Origin: Oribacterium sp. NK2B42
Lineage (GTDB): Bacteria > Bacillota > Clostridia > Lachnospirales > Lachnospiraceae
Direction of reading: 5' to 3'
DNA: 64,000 nt
Assembly (NCBI RefSeq): GCF_000424445.1
Contig: NZ_AUJX01000006.1
Span: 1-64,000 of the forward strand
Shown: positions 34,878 to 43,308 of the stretch, one piece after another
Numbering within the stretch: position 1 is the first letter of the stretch
Layout of the letters: each line of letters opens with the position of its first letter
Notes under the pieces: model-generated
What the model was told of the DNA's origin: nothing
Database searches by the model: none
The model's input: the letters and a program-made list of their open reading frames with translations, nothing else
Translations under genes and position numbers: made by a program

Positions 34878-35897
34878 ATGAAATTAGTTAGTTTTGCTAT
34901 CCCATGTTACAACTCAGCAGCTTATATGGGAAAGTGTATCGAATCAATCCTTGTAGGAGGAGACGAAGTTGAGATCATAGTCGTTGATGACGGATCCCAG
35001 AAGGACAATACCTTTGAAATTGCAAAGGAATATGAAGAAAAGTATCCCGGTATCGTAAAGGCTGTTCATCAGGAAAACGGCGGTCATGGTGAAGCCGTAA
35101 ATACAGGACTTAAGAATGCAACAGGTCTTTTTTATAAAGTTGTGGATTCAGATGACTGGCTCGATGAGGAGGCTCTTCCCAAGGTCCTCACCAAGCTCCG
35201 TGAGCTGGTTATGGCGGGAACTCCTGTGGATATGTTTGTCTGCAACTTCATTTATGATAAGGTGGGACAGACCCATAAAAAGGTGATGAAGTATACCACC
35301 GCACTTCCTCAGGACAGGATTTTTACCTGGAACGAAGTTAAGCATTTCCATATCGGACAGTATATACTTATGCATTCGGTCATCTATCGTACACAGATGC
35401 TGAGAGACTGTAATCTGGTTCTTCCCAAGCATACTTTCTACGTAGACAACATCTTTGTATATCAGCCACTGCCATCAGTTAAGACTATCTACTACATGAA
35501 CACAAATCTTTACCACTATTTCATCGGAAGAGATGATCAGTCGGTAAATGAGACCATCATGATAAGCCGTATAGACCAGCAGCTGAGAGTAAACAGGATA
35601 ATGCTTGAATGCTGTGATATCAATAAATTGCCGAGCCGCAAGTTAAGAAATTACATGTTCAATTATCTTCAGATAATTACAACTGTTTCATCTGTACTTG
35701 CAATTAAATCCGGCACGGAAGAGAACATGGCCAAAAAGAAGGAGCTTTGGAACTATATCAAGGAATCCAACTTCCCCGTATGGCTACGTATGAGAGCTTC
35801 CTTTATGGGACAGGGCATGAACTTCAACAGCAAGGCAGGAAACAAGCTTACCATCCTATGCTACAAGCTGGCACGGAAGTTCTACGGGTTTAACTAA
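34878..35897 (+). CDS. family 2 glycosyltransferase
   Basis: 339 residues, GT-A fold, inverting. The N-terminal signature is VSFAIPCYNSAAYMGKCIES, with EIIVVDDGSQKDNT, VHQENGGHGEAVNTGLKNAT and the metal-binding DxD as VVDSDDWLD. No membrane span is evident, so it is likely cytoplasmic and acts on a lipid-linked or wall glycan. Donor and acceptor cannot be inferred. Monocistronic, without other glycan genes next to it. Confidence 0.9.
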   Translation: MKLVSFAIPCYNSAAYMGKCIESILVGGDEVEIIVVDDGSQKDNTFEIAKEYEEKYPGIVKAVHQENGGHGEAVNTGLKNATGLFYKVVDSDDWLDEEALPKVLTKLRELVMAGTPVDMFVCNFIYDKVGQTHKKVMKYTTALPQDRIFTWNEVKHFHIGQYILMHSVIYRTQMLRDCNLVLPKHTFYVDNIFVYQPLPSVKTIYYMNTNLYHYFIGRDDQSVNETIMISRIDQQLRVNRIMLECCDINKLPSRKLRNYMFNYLQIITTVSSVLAIKSGTEENMAKKKELWNYIKESNFPVWLRMRASFMGQGMNFNSKAGNKLTILCYKLARKFYGFN

Positions 35898-35985
35898 ATA
35901 ACGCCTTCCGGTTTCGGGCAGATTACACATATATTCCGGTATCAGATATATACCGGAGCTGTAGTTCCTAATATAAAGAAACCTC

Positions 35986-36021
35986 TAAAGCACATTGAAT
36001 AAATACTTTCAATGTGCTTTA
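35986..36021 (+). terminator. terminator-like hairpin after the glycosyltransferase gene
   Basis: TAAAGCACATTGAA (35986-35999) pairs exactly with TTCAATGTGCTTTA (36008-36021). The following sequence is not T-rich, so efficiency is uncertain. A second stem CCGGTAT/ATACCGG lies just upstream, near 35937-35956. Confidence 0.55.
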
Positions 36022-36090
36022 GCTATAAGTTCGGCAAATTGCTTTAATAATTATTTATACGGATTATTTTGATTTTTTTGTCAAAGTTTG

Positions 36091-36119
36091 TTGACAACAA
36101 AAGATTGATTTAGTAATAT
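36091..36119 (+). promoter_or_regulatory. strong promoter of the tRNA cluster
   Basis: Consensus -35 TTGACA (36091-36096), a 17-base spacer, and TAATAT (36114-36119), about 44 bases before the first tRNA. Confidence 0.8.
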
Positions 36120-36162
36120 ATACGAGTCGCCGAAAGAAAGAATTTTCCGAAAGGTGATAGAC

Positions 36163-36235
36163 GGGGTCTTAGCTCAGCTGGGAGAGCATCTGCCTTACAA
36201 GCAGGGGGTCACAGGTTCGAGCCCTGTAGGCCCCA
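36163..36235 (+). tRNA. tRNA-Val (UAC)
   Basis: 73 nt with a complete cloverleaf. The acceptor stem pairs GGGGTCT with AGGCCCC. The anticodon loop TTACAAG reads anticodon TAC, and the T arm is CACAGGTTCGAGCCCTGT. The 3' CCA is not encoded. Confidence 0.95.
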
Positions 36236-36286
36236 CGTCTTCGGTCTGGACTGCGCTTTATGCGCGGCCTGGGTCGAGAATTATAT

Positions 36287-36360
36287 GGCGAGATAGCTCA
36301 GTTGGCTAGAGCACACGGTTCATACCCGTGGTGTCGAGGGTTCAAATCCCCCTCTCGCTA
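36287..36360 (+). tRNA. tRNA-Met (CAU), elongator type
   Basis: 74 nt. The acceptor stem pairs GGCGAGA with TCTCGCT. The anticodon stem CACGG/CCGTG encloses TTCATAC, anticodon CAT. It lacks the three G-C pairs next to the anticodon loop that mark initiators. A tRNA-Ile with lysidine-modified CAT cannot be excluded by eye, but elongator Met is preferred. Confidence 0.85.
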
Positions 36361-36370
36361 TTAAGGGCTC

Positions 36371-36397
36371 AGAGCGTTGGATTAAATCCAACGCTCT
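36371..36397 (+). terminator. hairpin between tRNA-Met and tRNA-Ser
   Basis: AGAGCGTTGGAT pairs with ATCCAACGCTCT around a 3-base loop. It is followed by TATAACTT, so the T-run is weak. It could be a partial terminator or a processing structure within the tRNA transcript. Confidence 0.5.
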
Positions 36398-36415
36398 TAT
36401 AACTTAAAAGAATAT

Positions 36416-36501
36416 GCAGAGGTATCGAAGTGGTCATAACGAGGCGGTCTTGAAAACCGTTTGTCCGCAAGGGCACGTGGGTTCGAACCCCACCCTCTGC
36501 G
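36416..36501 (+). tRNA. tRNA-Ser (UGA)
   Basis: 86 nt with a long variable arm (TTTGTCCGCAAGGGCAC), as required for serine. The acceptor stem pairs GCAGAGG with CCTCTGC, and the anticodon loop CTTGAAA reads anticodon TGA. CCA is not encoded. Confidence 0.95.
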
Positions 36502-36507
36502 CTCCGT

Positions 36508-36547
36508 AACAGGCAGGAAAGTCAACAGGCTTTCCTGCCTGTTTTTT
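36508..36547 (+). terminator. terminator of the tRNA cluster
   Basis: AACAGGCAGGAAAG (36508-36521) pairs with CTTTCCTGCCTGTT (36530-36543) and is followed by a T-run. Confidence 0.9.
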
Positions 36548-36590
36548 CCACCGGTGAAGGTTCTCGCCGTCGAGAACTATCACCGATGGA
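36547..36590. repeat. dispersed hairpin repeat, GGTTCTC family, copy 2
   Basis: Arms TCCACCGGTGA and TCACCGATGGA pair with one mismatch. The apex is GGTTCTCGCCGTCGAGAAC. It directly abuts the tRNA terminator. Confidence 0.75.
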
Positions 36591-36717
36591 ATTCTTCCAT
36601 TAGTCTTCACTGAAAGACTTCCATTAAAATAACTCCTTTTCGTCAAAACAATTATCTTTATCATAAAACCTGTCGACAACCTCTTTGGGAATCTATATAC
36701 GATGAGGTATCGTTAGT

Positions 36718-39700
36718 ATGAAATCAATCACTGATATCACAAATATATCTAACGCAAGTAAATATATCCTTGATAATCTTGCCAGGCAGTCCGGCAGTAT
36801 TTTGATTTTTAAAGCTGACTGGGATAAGGAAGAGCTGGTTTATGCAAATAAGTCCTTAATTAAACTGTTAGGCTATGAAGATGAAACTGATTTTCTGGAA
36901 TTGACCGGCAACTCTTTTAAGGGAATCGCTTATTCTGAAGATTATGATACGGTACGAAACAACCTTCATATGCGTTTGTCATCTTCAGATGAACTTTTCG
37001 TCCAGAAAAATTTCAGAATGAGCACCAAAGGCGGCAAGCCTATTTATGTAGTCTGTTACTGCAATTATCTTGATGCGGCAGGCGAAGGCGAAACGCCTGT
37101 TGTTTTGATGTTTGTTAATCAATATAAGTATTCAACCGAATCTCTCACAGGACTAACCAGGAGACGCAGTTTTTTCAATCTTGCAAATGACTACGCCGCA
37201 GAACTCCTTGAGAAGAACATGACCCCTGTTATCATAGCTCTTAACCTCATCGCCATGAAACGTTTCAATAAACGTTACGGGATGGAGGAAGGTGACAAAC
37301 TGCTTATTTCCTTTGCCCAGCTTCTGGTAAAATGCTTCGGACTTAAACATTGTTCTCGTTTTGGCGAAGACCACTTTTATGTATATACCGATAAAGAGAG
37401 TCTTCAGGACAAACTGGACAGTATCATAAATGAACTAAAGGAGCTTAATGACGGTAAAACTCTGTCTGTAAGGATGGGGCTTTCCCTTTATGGAGACGAT
37501 GTGAGTGCAGAAACAGCCTGTGACAATGCAAAAGTCGCGGCAGATACATTATCCTCAGCAGTAAATTCCACCTACGTCTGGTATGACAATGATATCGAAC
37601 ACTCCATATCCAAAAAGAACTATATTCTGACAAATATTGACAGGGCTGTCTCAGAAGGATGGATAGAGCCTTTTTATCAGCCTGTCATCAGAACCTATAC
37701 CGAGCAGATATGCGGATATGAAGCATTGGCAAGATGGATAGATCCGGAACACGGATTCTTATCTCCCGGAGATTTTATCCCGATTCTTGAGGACAATGGT
37801 TTTTCTTATAAGCTTGATATGTACATCGCAAGAAGAGCCATTACCATGCTGCAGCAAAGACAGAAGACAGGTCTTCCCACAGTTCCTGTCTCTGTTAACA
37901 TATCCAGATCCGATTTCGATTACTGCGACCCGGTAGAAATCATTTCAAACGAATGTGATATACATGGAGTCGGAAGAAATCTTATCTGTATAGAAATAAC
38001 GGAAACTGCGATCATGACAGACCGGGAACAGATACGTGAAGCTATAAGCAAATTCCATGCTGCAGGTTTCGAAGTGTATATGGATGATTTCGGAAGCGGT
38101 TATTCTTCATTAAACATACTGAAGGATTTTGATTTTGACGAAATCAAGATAGATATGGGTTTCCTCAGGAACTTTAACGAAAAGTCCAAAACCATTGTTA
38201 CCATGGCAGTGAAAATGGCCAAAAATCTGGGCATGCATACACTTGCCGAAGGTGTGGAAACAAAGGAACATGCGGATTTCCTGAGGGATATAGGCTGCGA
38301 ACGCATCCAGGGATACTATTATGGTAAACCCATGCCTTACGGCGAAGCAGAAAAGTTCCGCGAAGAAAAGGGTATGCTCATGGAAACCAGAGAGCTTTAT
38401 TCTCTTTATCAGAAAGCAGGAATGATCGATGTGGTTTCGTCCTTACCGCTTGCTTTATACTTTTATGACGGACAGGATTTTTCTGTTGTATATAAAAATA
38501 CTGCCTATATCGAGCATGTTGCCGACATTTCATTTACTTCCACCGGAACCATTGATAAAGGCACATCTCTCAGCAAAGATACGGTATATCATATTTTCCA
38601 GAATCTGGCTGATAAAGTCATATCGAGCGGAAAAATGGATATGACGACATTTGTATACAATGGCAGATATTTTCTGTTATCCTTTGAGGCTGTAGCCGCA
38701 TCCCGTGAAGGACATATTTTATCAGCCACCATCAGCAGCGAAATATATGAGAAGCTGGAGGAGGCAAACCAGTCCGACAGAGATCTCAGAAACCTGGCAG
38801 CTATGTATGATAATGTCTATGTACTGGATATGACAAATGACAGTGTCAATGTATTAACCTCCAATATCGTCGGTGAGTCAATGGGACAAAGGTACGATTC
38901 TTTAAATATGTTGAAGGAACTCTCCGTTAAACTTAATGTTTACACCGATGATCTTGAAAAATGGCATCAATTCTCTGAAAAGGATTATCTGCTCAGCAGA
39001 ATCAAAAAATCAGACAGAGGTTTCTTCTCGGAAATCTTTTTAGTAAAGAACTCTGACGGAAACTATTCCTGGATAGAAACACTTGTGGAAAAGATCAGTG
39101 ATTCCCAATGCGAAAAGCTGCTTCTCTGCATTAAGCCCGCCTATATAGACCAGCTGGATTCCCAAGAGAAAAAGGATTACGTCAGACGTATACTTGACTA
39201 TGGATATCTGAAGCTTAATGATAACGACGATTTTAACTCGGACATCTGGGCTTCCTTTATCAATGAGGGTAATCTGAAGCTGTTCTGGAAGGATACAAAC
39301 AGGAGATTCCTGGGGGCAAGCAAAGCCTTTTATAATTATTACGGATTCCGTTCCAGGGAAGATATTATAGGAAAAACCGATGAGGAATTAGGCTGGCATC
39401 TTAACGATACCCCCTTTGAGTCTGACGAGCATGAACTCCTTTCAAAAGGTTATGCTATATACAATAAATCTACCATTAATATAATTAATGGCAGATCTCA
39501 CAATATCGTTGCTTCCAAGATACCTATCTATCATGACAACAAGATCGTGGGTCTGGTGGGATATTTTGTAGATGCCGATGAAGATATCATAGCCGATGGT
39601 GCATCGAGAGATGACAGATCTCTGGATCCGGTAACAGGTGTTATGAATACCCTGGGCTTGCAGGCTGCCATCTATGAACTTGAAAATAACTACAAAACAA

Positions 39701-40446
39701 ACGGAGAAGAGTATTGTTATACGTCAATTTTTGTGGAAGGTTACAACGCTGTACTCCATGATTACGGAGAAACAGTAGCTCATAAATTATTGGTTAAACT
39801 TTCCGATACGATCAAAGCCGCCTTCGGAAAAACTGCCGTTATTTCAAGAAATGAAGGTTCCGCCTTTGGTATTTGCGAAAAAGGACTCACCATCAGCGAG
39901 GTTTTGGATCGTGTTGCTAATTGTGTGACACAGATAAACAAAATCACAGAAATAGACGGCCGCAGCTGCAGGCTGGTAGCTCATTACGGAACAACTTCCT
40001 CATCAGAAAAGGATGCATTCGAGAATATCGTTGAGCTGACCAATCAAAAATTACACACCGGACAGAAGGGAAGAGATTCCAACGCAAGAATGAAGATGGA
40101 GATAGTTCCGGATCCCTACAGTGATATCCCGTTCCCGGGCTTCATGGCAACTCCGAAATACACCGAAGGAAGCACTGAGCCAACTGATATCATCTATATA
40201 TTTGTTAACAAAGCGTATTGTGAGCTGACGGGTAAAACCAGGGAACAGCTCTTGGGAAAGGGCTATTACGAGATATTCCCGAATACGGATAAAAAGTGCT
40301 TAAGCCTTATCTCAAGAGCAGCAAGAGGAGAATACATCAGGGCCAAAATCTATGATGGTGCCTCCTACCAGTGGATGAACATTACGGCTTCACCGACAGA
40401 TATACCCAATACCTGTTTTGTACATTGCGAAGTAGTAAATAAGTGA
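36718..40446 (+). CDS. c-di-GMP phosphodiesterase with PAS, two degenerate GGDEF and one EAL domain
   Basis: 1242 residues, no signal or membrane segment. In order: N-terminal PAS (about 20-140); a degenerate GGDEF (the motif position reads FGEDHF, 215-220); an EAL domain (about 300-560) with EAL at 335-337, the metal-site ETAIM segment and DDFGSGYSSL starting at Asp456, all consistent with active hydrolysis; a long PAS-like middle (about 570-970); a second degenerate GGDEF (NEGSAF, 1045-1050); and a C-terminal PAS (about 1120-1240). Both GGDEF domains should be non-catalytic and may sense GTP or dimerise. GAGG upstream sets the start. It likely counteracts cyclases such as the one at 26383. 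Confidence 0.9.
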   Translation: MKSITDITNISNASKYILDNLARQSGSILIFKADWDKEELVYANKSLIKLLGYEDETDFLELTGNSFKGIAYSEDYDTVRNNLHMRLSSSDELFVQKNFRMSTKGGKPIYVVCYCNYLDAAGEGETPVVLMFVNQYKYSTESLTGLTRRRSFFNLANDYAAELLEKNMTPVIIALNLIAMKRFNKRYGMEEGDKLLISFAQLLVKCFGLKHCSRFGEDHFYVYTDKESLQDKLDSIINELKELNDGKTLSVRMGLSLYGDDVSAETACDNAKVAADTLSSAVNSTYVWYDNDIEHSISKKNYILTNIDRAVSEGWIEPFYQPVIRTYTEQICGYEALARWIDPEHGFLSPGDFIPILEDNGFSYKLDMYIARRAITMLQQRQKTGLPTVPVSVNISRSDFDYCDPVEIISNECDIHGVGRNLICIEITETAIMTDREQIREAISKFHAAGFEVYMDDFGSGYSSLNILKDFDFDEIKIDMGFLRNFNEKSKTIVTMAVKMAKNLGMHTLAEGVETKEHADFLRDIGCERIQGYYYGKPMPYGEAEKFREEKGMLMETRELYSLYQKAGMIDVVSSLPLALYFYDGQDFSVVYKNTAYIEHVADISFTSTGTIDKGTSLSKDTVYHIFQNLADKVISSGKMDMTTFVYNGRYFLLSFEAVAASREGHILSATISSEIYEKLEEANQSDRDLRNLAAMYDNVYVLDMTNDSVNVLTSNIVGESMGQRYDSLNMLKELSVKLNVYTDDLEKWHQFSEKDYLLSRIKKSDRGFFSEIFLVKNSDGNYSWIETLVEKISDSQCEKLLLCIKPAYIDQLDSQEKKDYVRRILDYGYLKLNDNDDFNSDIWASFINEGNLKLFWKDTNRRFLGASKAFYNYYGFRSREDIIGKTDEELGWHLNDTPFESDEHELLSKGYAIYNKSTINIINGRSHNIVASKIPIYHDNKIVGLVGYFVDADEDIIADGASRDDRSLDPVTGVMNTLGLQAAIYELENNYKTNGEEYCYTSIFVEGYNAVLHDYGETVAHKLLVKLSDTIKAAFGKTAVISRNEGSAFGICEKGLTISEVLDRVANCVTQINKITEIDGRSCRLVAHYGTTSSSEKDAFENIVELTNQKLHTGQKGRDSNARMKMEIVPDPYSDIPFPGFMATPKYTEGSTEPTDIIYIFVNKAYCELTGKTREQLLGKGYYEIFPNTDKKCLSLISRAARGEYIRAKIYDGASYQWMNITASPTDIPNTCFVHCEVVNK

Positions 40447-40455
40447 TCATGTTTT

Positions 40456-40485
40456 CGGGCAGGGGTTTCCCCTGCCCGTCGTTTT
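40456..40485 (+). terminator. terminator after the phosphodiesterase gene
   Basis: CGGGCAGGGG (40456-40465) pairs with CCCCTGCCCG (40469-40478) around TTT, followed by TCGTTTTT. Confidence 0.9.
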
Positions 40486-40616
40486 TCGAAGATATCATTC
40501 CTTACAATTTGCACACAATACGTAATGATCCGTCATGACAATTAAATCTTTTTAATTAATAATATTTATAGTAATATGCAAAAAAATGTATAATATTTAT
40601 ATTATTATTTTTATAG

Positions 40617-40644
40617 TTGAATAATATTTTTTTAACGATATAAT
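40617..40644 (+). promoter_or_regulatory. promoter of the 65-residue protein gene
   Basis: TTGAAT (40617-40622), a 16-base spacer, and TATAAT (40639-40644), embedded in about 100 bases of very A/T-rich sequence resembling an UP element. Confidence 0.6.
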
Positions 40645-40704
40645 AGGGAATGTTTTTTGGGGATTAGTAAATATAACATGTGTGTATAAGGAGAGAAAAG
40701 AGTA

Positions 40705-40902
40705 ATGACTAAGTTATTGTACAGAGGCGCAAGCTTTGCAAACGGACTTACAAACGGTAAGGCTTATGAAGTTGAGGACATGAATCAGTTCTGTGTATCA
40801 GTTATTGATGACAGCGGAAAGCAGCATTTCTATTCAAAGGTTAATCCATGCAAATTCGGTTCCATCGGCATGAAGGGTTCATGGTCAGAGGTTACCAGGT
40901 AA
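40705..40902 (+). CDS. small soluble protein of unknown function (65 residues)
   Basis: Begins MTKLLYRGASFANGL. No signal peptide, membrane span or known motif. Alternating hydrophobic residues suggest a small all-beta fold, perhaps SH3-like (GKAYEVEDM, FCVSVIDDSG, KQHFYSKV). It has its own promoter, a strong AAGGAG site and its own terminator, so it is a real and probably well expressed monocistronic gene. Family not recognised. Confidence 0.7.
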   Translation: MTKLLYRGASFANGLTNGKAYEVEDMNQFCVSVIDDSGKQHFYSKVNPCKFGSIGMKGSWSEVTR

Positions 40903-40924
40903 TACTTGCATTATATAGATTATG

Positions 40925-40979
40925 AAGAAGTTTATGTTTTTCTCCGGAGCATCCGGATAGACATAGGCTTCTTTTTTTG
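40925..40979 (+). terminator. terminator after the 65-residue protein gene
   Basis: AAGAAGTTTATGT pairs with ACATAGGCTTCTT (two G-U pairs). An inner TCCGG-type hairpin is present, and seven T residues follow. Confidence 0.8.
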
Positions 40980-41136
40980 TATGTGTTCAATATCCGACGG
41001 AAGTGAAATGAAAACCGTAGCTTTACAAGTTTCAGATTAATATTTTTCACCAATTTCTCCATATATCTGATATGATGGAAATATCTAAAAAACTCTTCTA
41101 TAACATATCTTATATCTGACCAAAGGAGGTCAAGTT

Positions 41137-41460
41137 ATGTATGATTCCAAAGCTGTTCTCGGATGGGTTTCACCTGATGGCACCTTTACCCAATACGATT
41201 GGGGCGAGCACACTACCGGAGCCGAAGAAATAATCCGGTCAAAGGGCTGGTATCATGAATTCTGCGAAAGATACTGCGCAAATGAGCGTGACTTTCTTTG
41301 TGATAAAGGGTATTGCCTCATACATGATCCCGGAAAGCAGGAAATCTCCGCAACCCATATCAGACCGTTAACGAATCGTCAGAGAGACTTCCTATATGAT
41401 TATTTCATACAACTTGGAGATCATAAAAAAGCCAATCGTATGCTTACTGAAGAGTTTTAA
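41137..41460 (+). CDS. hypothetical protein, 107 residues
   Basis: Begins MYDSKAVLGWVSPDGTFTQY. Soluble, with several aromatic residues and Cys (FCERYCANERDFLCDKGYC). An N-terminal GWVSPDGTF and a C-terminal helical LTNRQRDFLYDYFIQLGDHK are visible. A near-perfect AAGGAGGT site precedes the ATG. I recognise no family. It is 86 bases upstream of the DUF5662-like gene on the same strand and may be co-transcribed with it. Confidence 0.65.
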   Translation: MYDSKAVLGWVSPDGTFTQYDWGEHTTGAEEIIRSKGWYHEFCERYCANERDFLCDKGYCLIHDPGKQEISATHIRPLTNRQRDFLYDYFIQLGDHKKANRMLTEEF

Positions 41461-41546
41461 CTTATTAATTCGCAATAGGCGCCTGCTGTAAAATATTGTT
41501 AATTACTACCTGTGCGCCGAATCAAAAAGCGGAATGGGGCGTTTAT

Positions 41547-42110
41547 ATGAATTATTTCAGAAATGCGTTAAAACACTTCAAAACCATAAACAAGCACAAA
41601 CTGGAAGTAATGAAAAACTGTTTCAGAGTTGGGCTTTATAAGCAGGGCCTGCTTCATGACCTTTCCAAATACACCTGGACAGAATTTAAGACGGGCATCT
41701 TTTATTATCAGGGCAACAGAAGTCCGAATACTGCAGAAAGACTTGAAACCGGAGTTTGTGAAGCATGGCTTCATCATAAGGGCCGTAACAAACACCATTT
41801 TGAATACTGGTGCGATTATGACATAGAAAAAAAAGGCTTCATGGTGGGCTGCCGAATGCCCTACAGATACGTTGCAGAAATGTTCTGTGACCGTGTTGCG
41901 GCAGCAAAGGTGTACAAAGGAAAAGACTATAACGACGGTTACCCATGGGAATACTTTCTTCCTACGAAGGACTCCCTCCTCTTAGAAAACGAAACCAGAA
42001 AAGAAATCAGTGAGCTTCTGTGGATGCTCAAAACAGAAGGAGAAGAGAAGACCTTTTCCTATCTGAAAAAAGAAATACAGCGTAGAAAAAAGGCACATGA
42101 TCACTTTTGA
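41547..42110 (+). CDS. DUF5662-like protein (HD-type motif)
   Basis: 187 residues from the ATG at 41547. The 17-codon extension to 41496 is unlikely because the conserved region begins MNYFRNALKHFKTINKHKLE. LLHDLSKYTWTEF contains an HD pair, and AWLHHKGRNKHHFEYW is His-rich, suggesting a metal-binding helical domain. The DUF5662 name is from memory of similar Lachnospiraceae proteins. Reaction unknown. Confidence 0.65.
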   Translation: MNYFRNALKHFKTINKHKLEVMKNCFRVGLYKQGLLHDLSKYTWTEFKTGIFYYQGNRSPNTAERLETGVCEAWLHHKGRNKHHFEYWCDYDIEKKGFMVGCRMPYRYVAEMFCDRVAAAKVYKGKDYNDGYPWEYFLPTKDSLLLENETRKEISELLWMLKTEGEEKTFSYLKKEIQRRKKAHDHF

Positions 42111-42123
42111 TCAGGTGCCTTTA

Positions 42124-42167
42124 TCCAATGGGTAAGGTTGTCGTCGGCGAGAACCTTATCCATTGGA
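42124..42167. repeat. dispersed hairpin repeat, GGTTCTC family, copy 3
   Basis: TCCAATGGGTAAGGTT pairs with AACCTTATCCATTGGA (one G-U). The apex is GTCGTCGGCGAGAA. Arms are unlike copies 1, 2 and 4, but the TCC...GGA ends and the apex are shared. It lies between the DUF5662-like stop and tRNA-Arg and could act as a terminator for converging genes. Confidence 0.75.
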
Positions 42168-42197
42168 ATAAATGTAGATTTCCGCATAACGAAGTAC

Positions 42198-42233
42198 AAA
42201 AAAACCGAACCGCCAAAAGCGATTCGGTTTTTA
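42198..42233 (-). terminator. terminator of tRNA-Arg
   Basis: AAAACCGAACCGC pairs with GCGATTCGGTTTT (one mismatch). On the minus strand it ends in a run of seven T residues, immediately after the tRNA 3' end. Confidence 0.8.
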
Positions 42234-42307
42234 TGCGTGCGACAGGATTCGAACCCACGACCTTCTGGTCCGTAGCCAGACGCTCTATCCAGCTGAGCTA
42301 CGCACGC
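42234..42307 (-). tRNA. tRNA-Arg (ACG)
   Basis: 74 nt on the minus strand. The acceptor stem pairs GCGTGCG with CGCACGC. The anticodon stem TCTGG/CCAGA encloses CTACGGA, anticodon ACG (read as ICG after deamination). The D arm and T arm (GTGGGTTCGAATCCTGT) are standard. CCA is not encoded. Confidence 0.95.
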
Positions 42308-42455
42308 ATCTCACTGTCTCTCAGAAGTCTTTCTTAGAGACGTGTGTAATAATACTCAATTAAAAGATGAAAGTCAAGAATAAAATGAATTTTGTTTCGA
42401 TAAACGTGAAAATTTTTTTAATCCATAAGATTAATCAATCTAATGTCAAAAATAG

Positions 42456-42490
42456 TGATGAACCACTAACCCCGTCCCCATGGTCCATCA
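42456..42490. repeat. palindrome with GGGGACGGGGTTAGTGGT core (REP-like)
   Basis: TGATGAACCA (42456-42465) pairs with TGGTCCATCA (42481-42490) around CTAACCCCGTCCCCA. The loop sequence is shared with the stem of the large palindrome at 61175-61255. It lies just beyond the stop of the Rrf2 gene, whose 3' end it may shape. Confidence 0.65.
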
Positions 42491-42495
42491 GAGTT

Positions 42496-42906
42496 TTAAA
42501 TCTTATCATTAACCAGATCATACAGGGTGTATTTATTCACAACCTCATAAATCGCCTCGTCTATCTTCTTATATAAAGGAAATTTGAGACAATTGGCAGC
42601 CTTTGAGCAGGAAGAGGATCCGCTGACACAATTCACCGGTGCAAGAGTACCTTCTGCGGCATCAAGAATTTCACCTACTTTGATCTCATTTGTCGGGCGG
42701 GTAAAAAGATATCCCCCTTTCGCACCGCGTATGGACTTTAACAAACCACCCTTAACCATAAGAGAAATGATCTGTTCAAGATATTTTATGGAAATCCCCT
42801 GACGTTCTGAAATTTCCTTGATACTTACAGGTGTCACTCCATCATAGTTCTGGGCAATGTCTATCAGAGTCGAAAGTGCATAACGACCCTTAGTTGAAAT
42901 CATCAT
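42496..42906 (-). CDS. Rrf2-family regulator with Fe-S-type cysteines
   Basis: 136 residues. Winged helix-turn-helix MISTKGRYALSTLIDIAQNY with SIKEISERQGISIKYLEQII. Three cysteines at 93, 100 and 106 (CVSGSSSC, then NC) match the cluster-binding triad of IscR/NsrR-type members. It probably senses oxidative, nitrosative or Fe-S status. GGAGG 9 bases upstream selects the ATG at 42906, 8 codons inside the open frame. Divergent from pflBA across about 400 bases, so it is a candidate regulator of that operon or of itself. Confidence 0.85.
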   Translation of the reverse strand: MMISTKGRYALSTLIDIAQNYDGVTPVSIKEISERQGISIKYLEQIISLMVKGGLLKSIRGAKGGYLFTRPTNEIKVGEILDAAEGTLAPVNCVSGSSSCSKAANCLKFPLYKKIDEAIYEVVNKYTLYDLVNDKI

Positions 42907-43308
42907 ATACAAAAACCTCCGTAGTTGCAAAAGGCATAGCTTATACCTATAGCCAAAATAATCCTAGCACATCACTAGGCATTATTCAAGAAAGGTAAAA
43001 TGATTGTTTTTAAGCAAAGACAAAAAATCCGGAAAGAAAAAATCCTATTGTTTTTATAGGTAAACATCCTTGATATGAACTTTTACTGTATTGACTAATT
43101 ATTGTCAAAATAATATACTTTCGGTGCTTGAAGCAAATACGTATCTTGTATGCAAAATTCATTTTTTGTTGCAGCAGCAACGTTTTTTGTTTCAGCAAGG
43201 GGTTAATATTGATCTATCAGATAGAGGAGGAGTCCGGAGGGAAGAACACAGCCGACGGAAAAAAGGGTCTGATAATCAAAAAGCAATTATAATATTGGAG
43301 GAAAAGAC
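42907..43308. promoter_or_regulatory. divergent Rrf2/pflB control region, A/T-rich
   Basis: No gene is seen in these 402 bases. The pfl promoter has TTGACT (43091-43096), a 17-base spacer and TATACT (43114-43119). An inverted repeat TTGAC-N8-GTCAA (43091-43108) overlaps the -35 box, 18 bases long like Rex-type sites. Nearer the Rrf2 gene, palindromic CCTAG...CTAGG and GCATAGCTTATACCTATAGC could be an autoregulatory operator. The pflB leader is about 180 bases, with two AGGAGG-like sites. Confidence 0.6.

Noticed and set aside
36130-36510. rRNA operon associated with the tRNA cluster
   Set aside because: Only three tRNAs lie between promoter and terminator; no rRNA sequence is present.
42124-42167. 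CRISPR-like repeats among the GGTTCTC hairpins
   Set aside because: Copies are thousands of bases apart with no regular spacing or spacers, and no cas genes are in the window.
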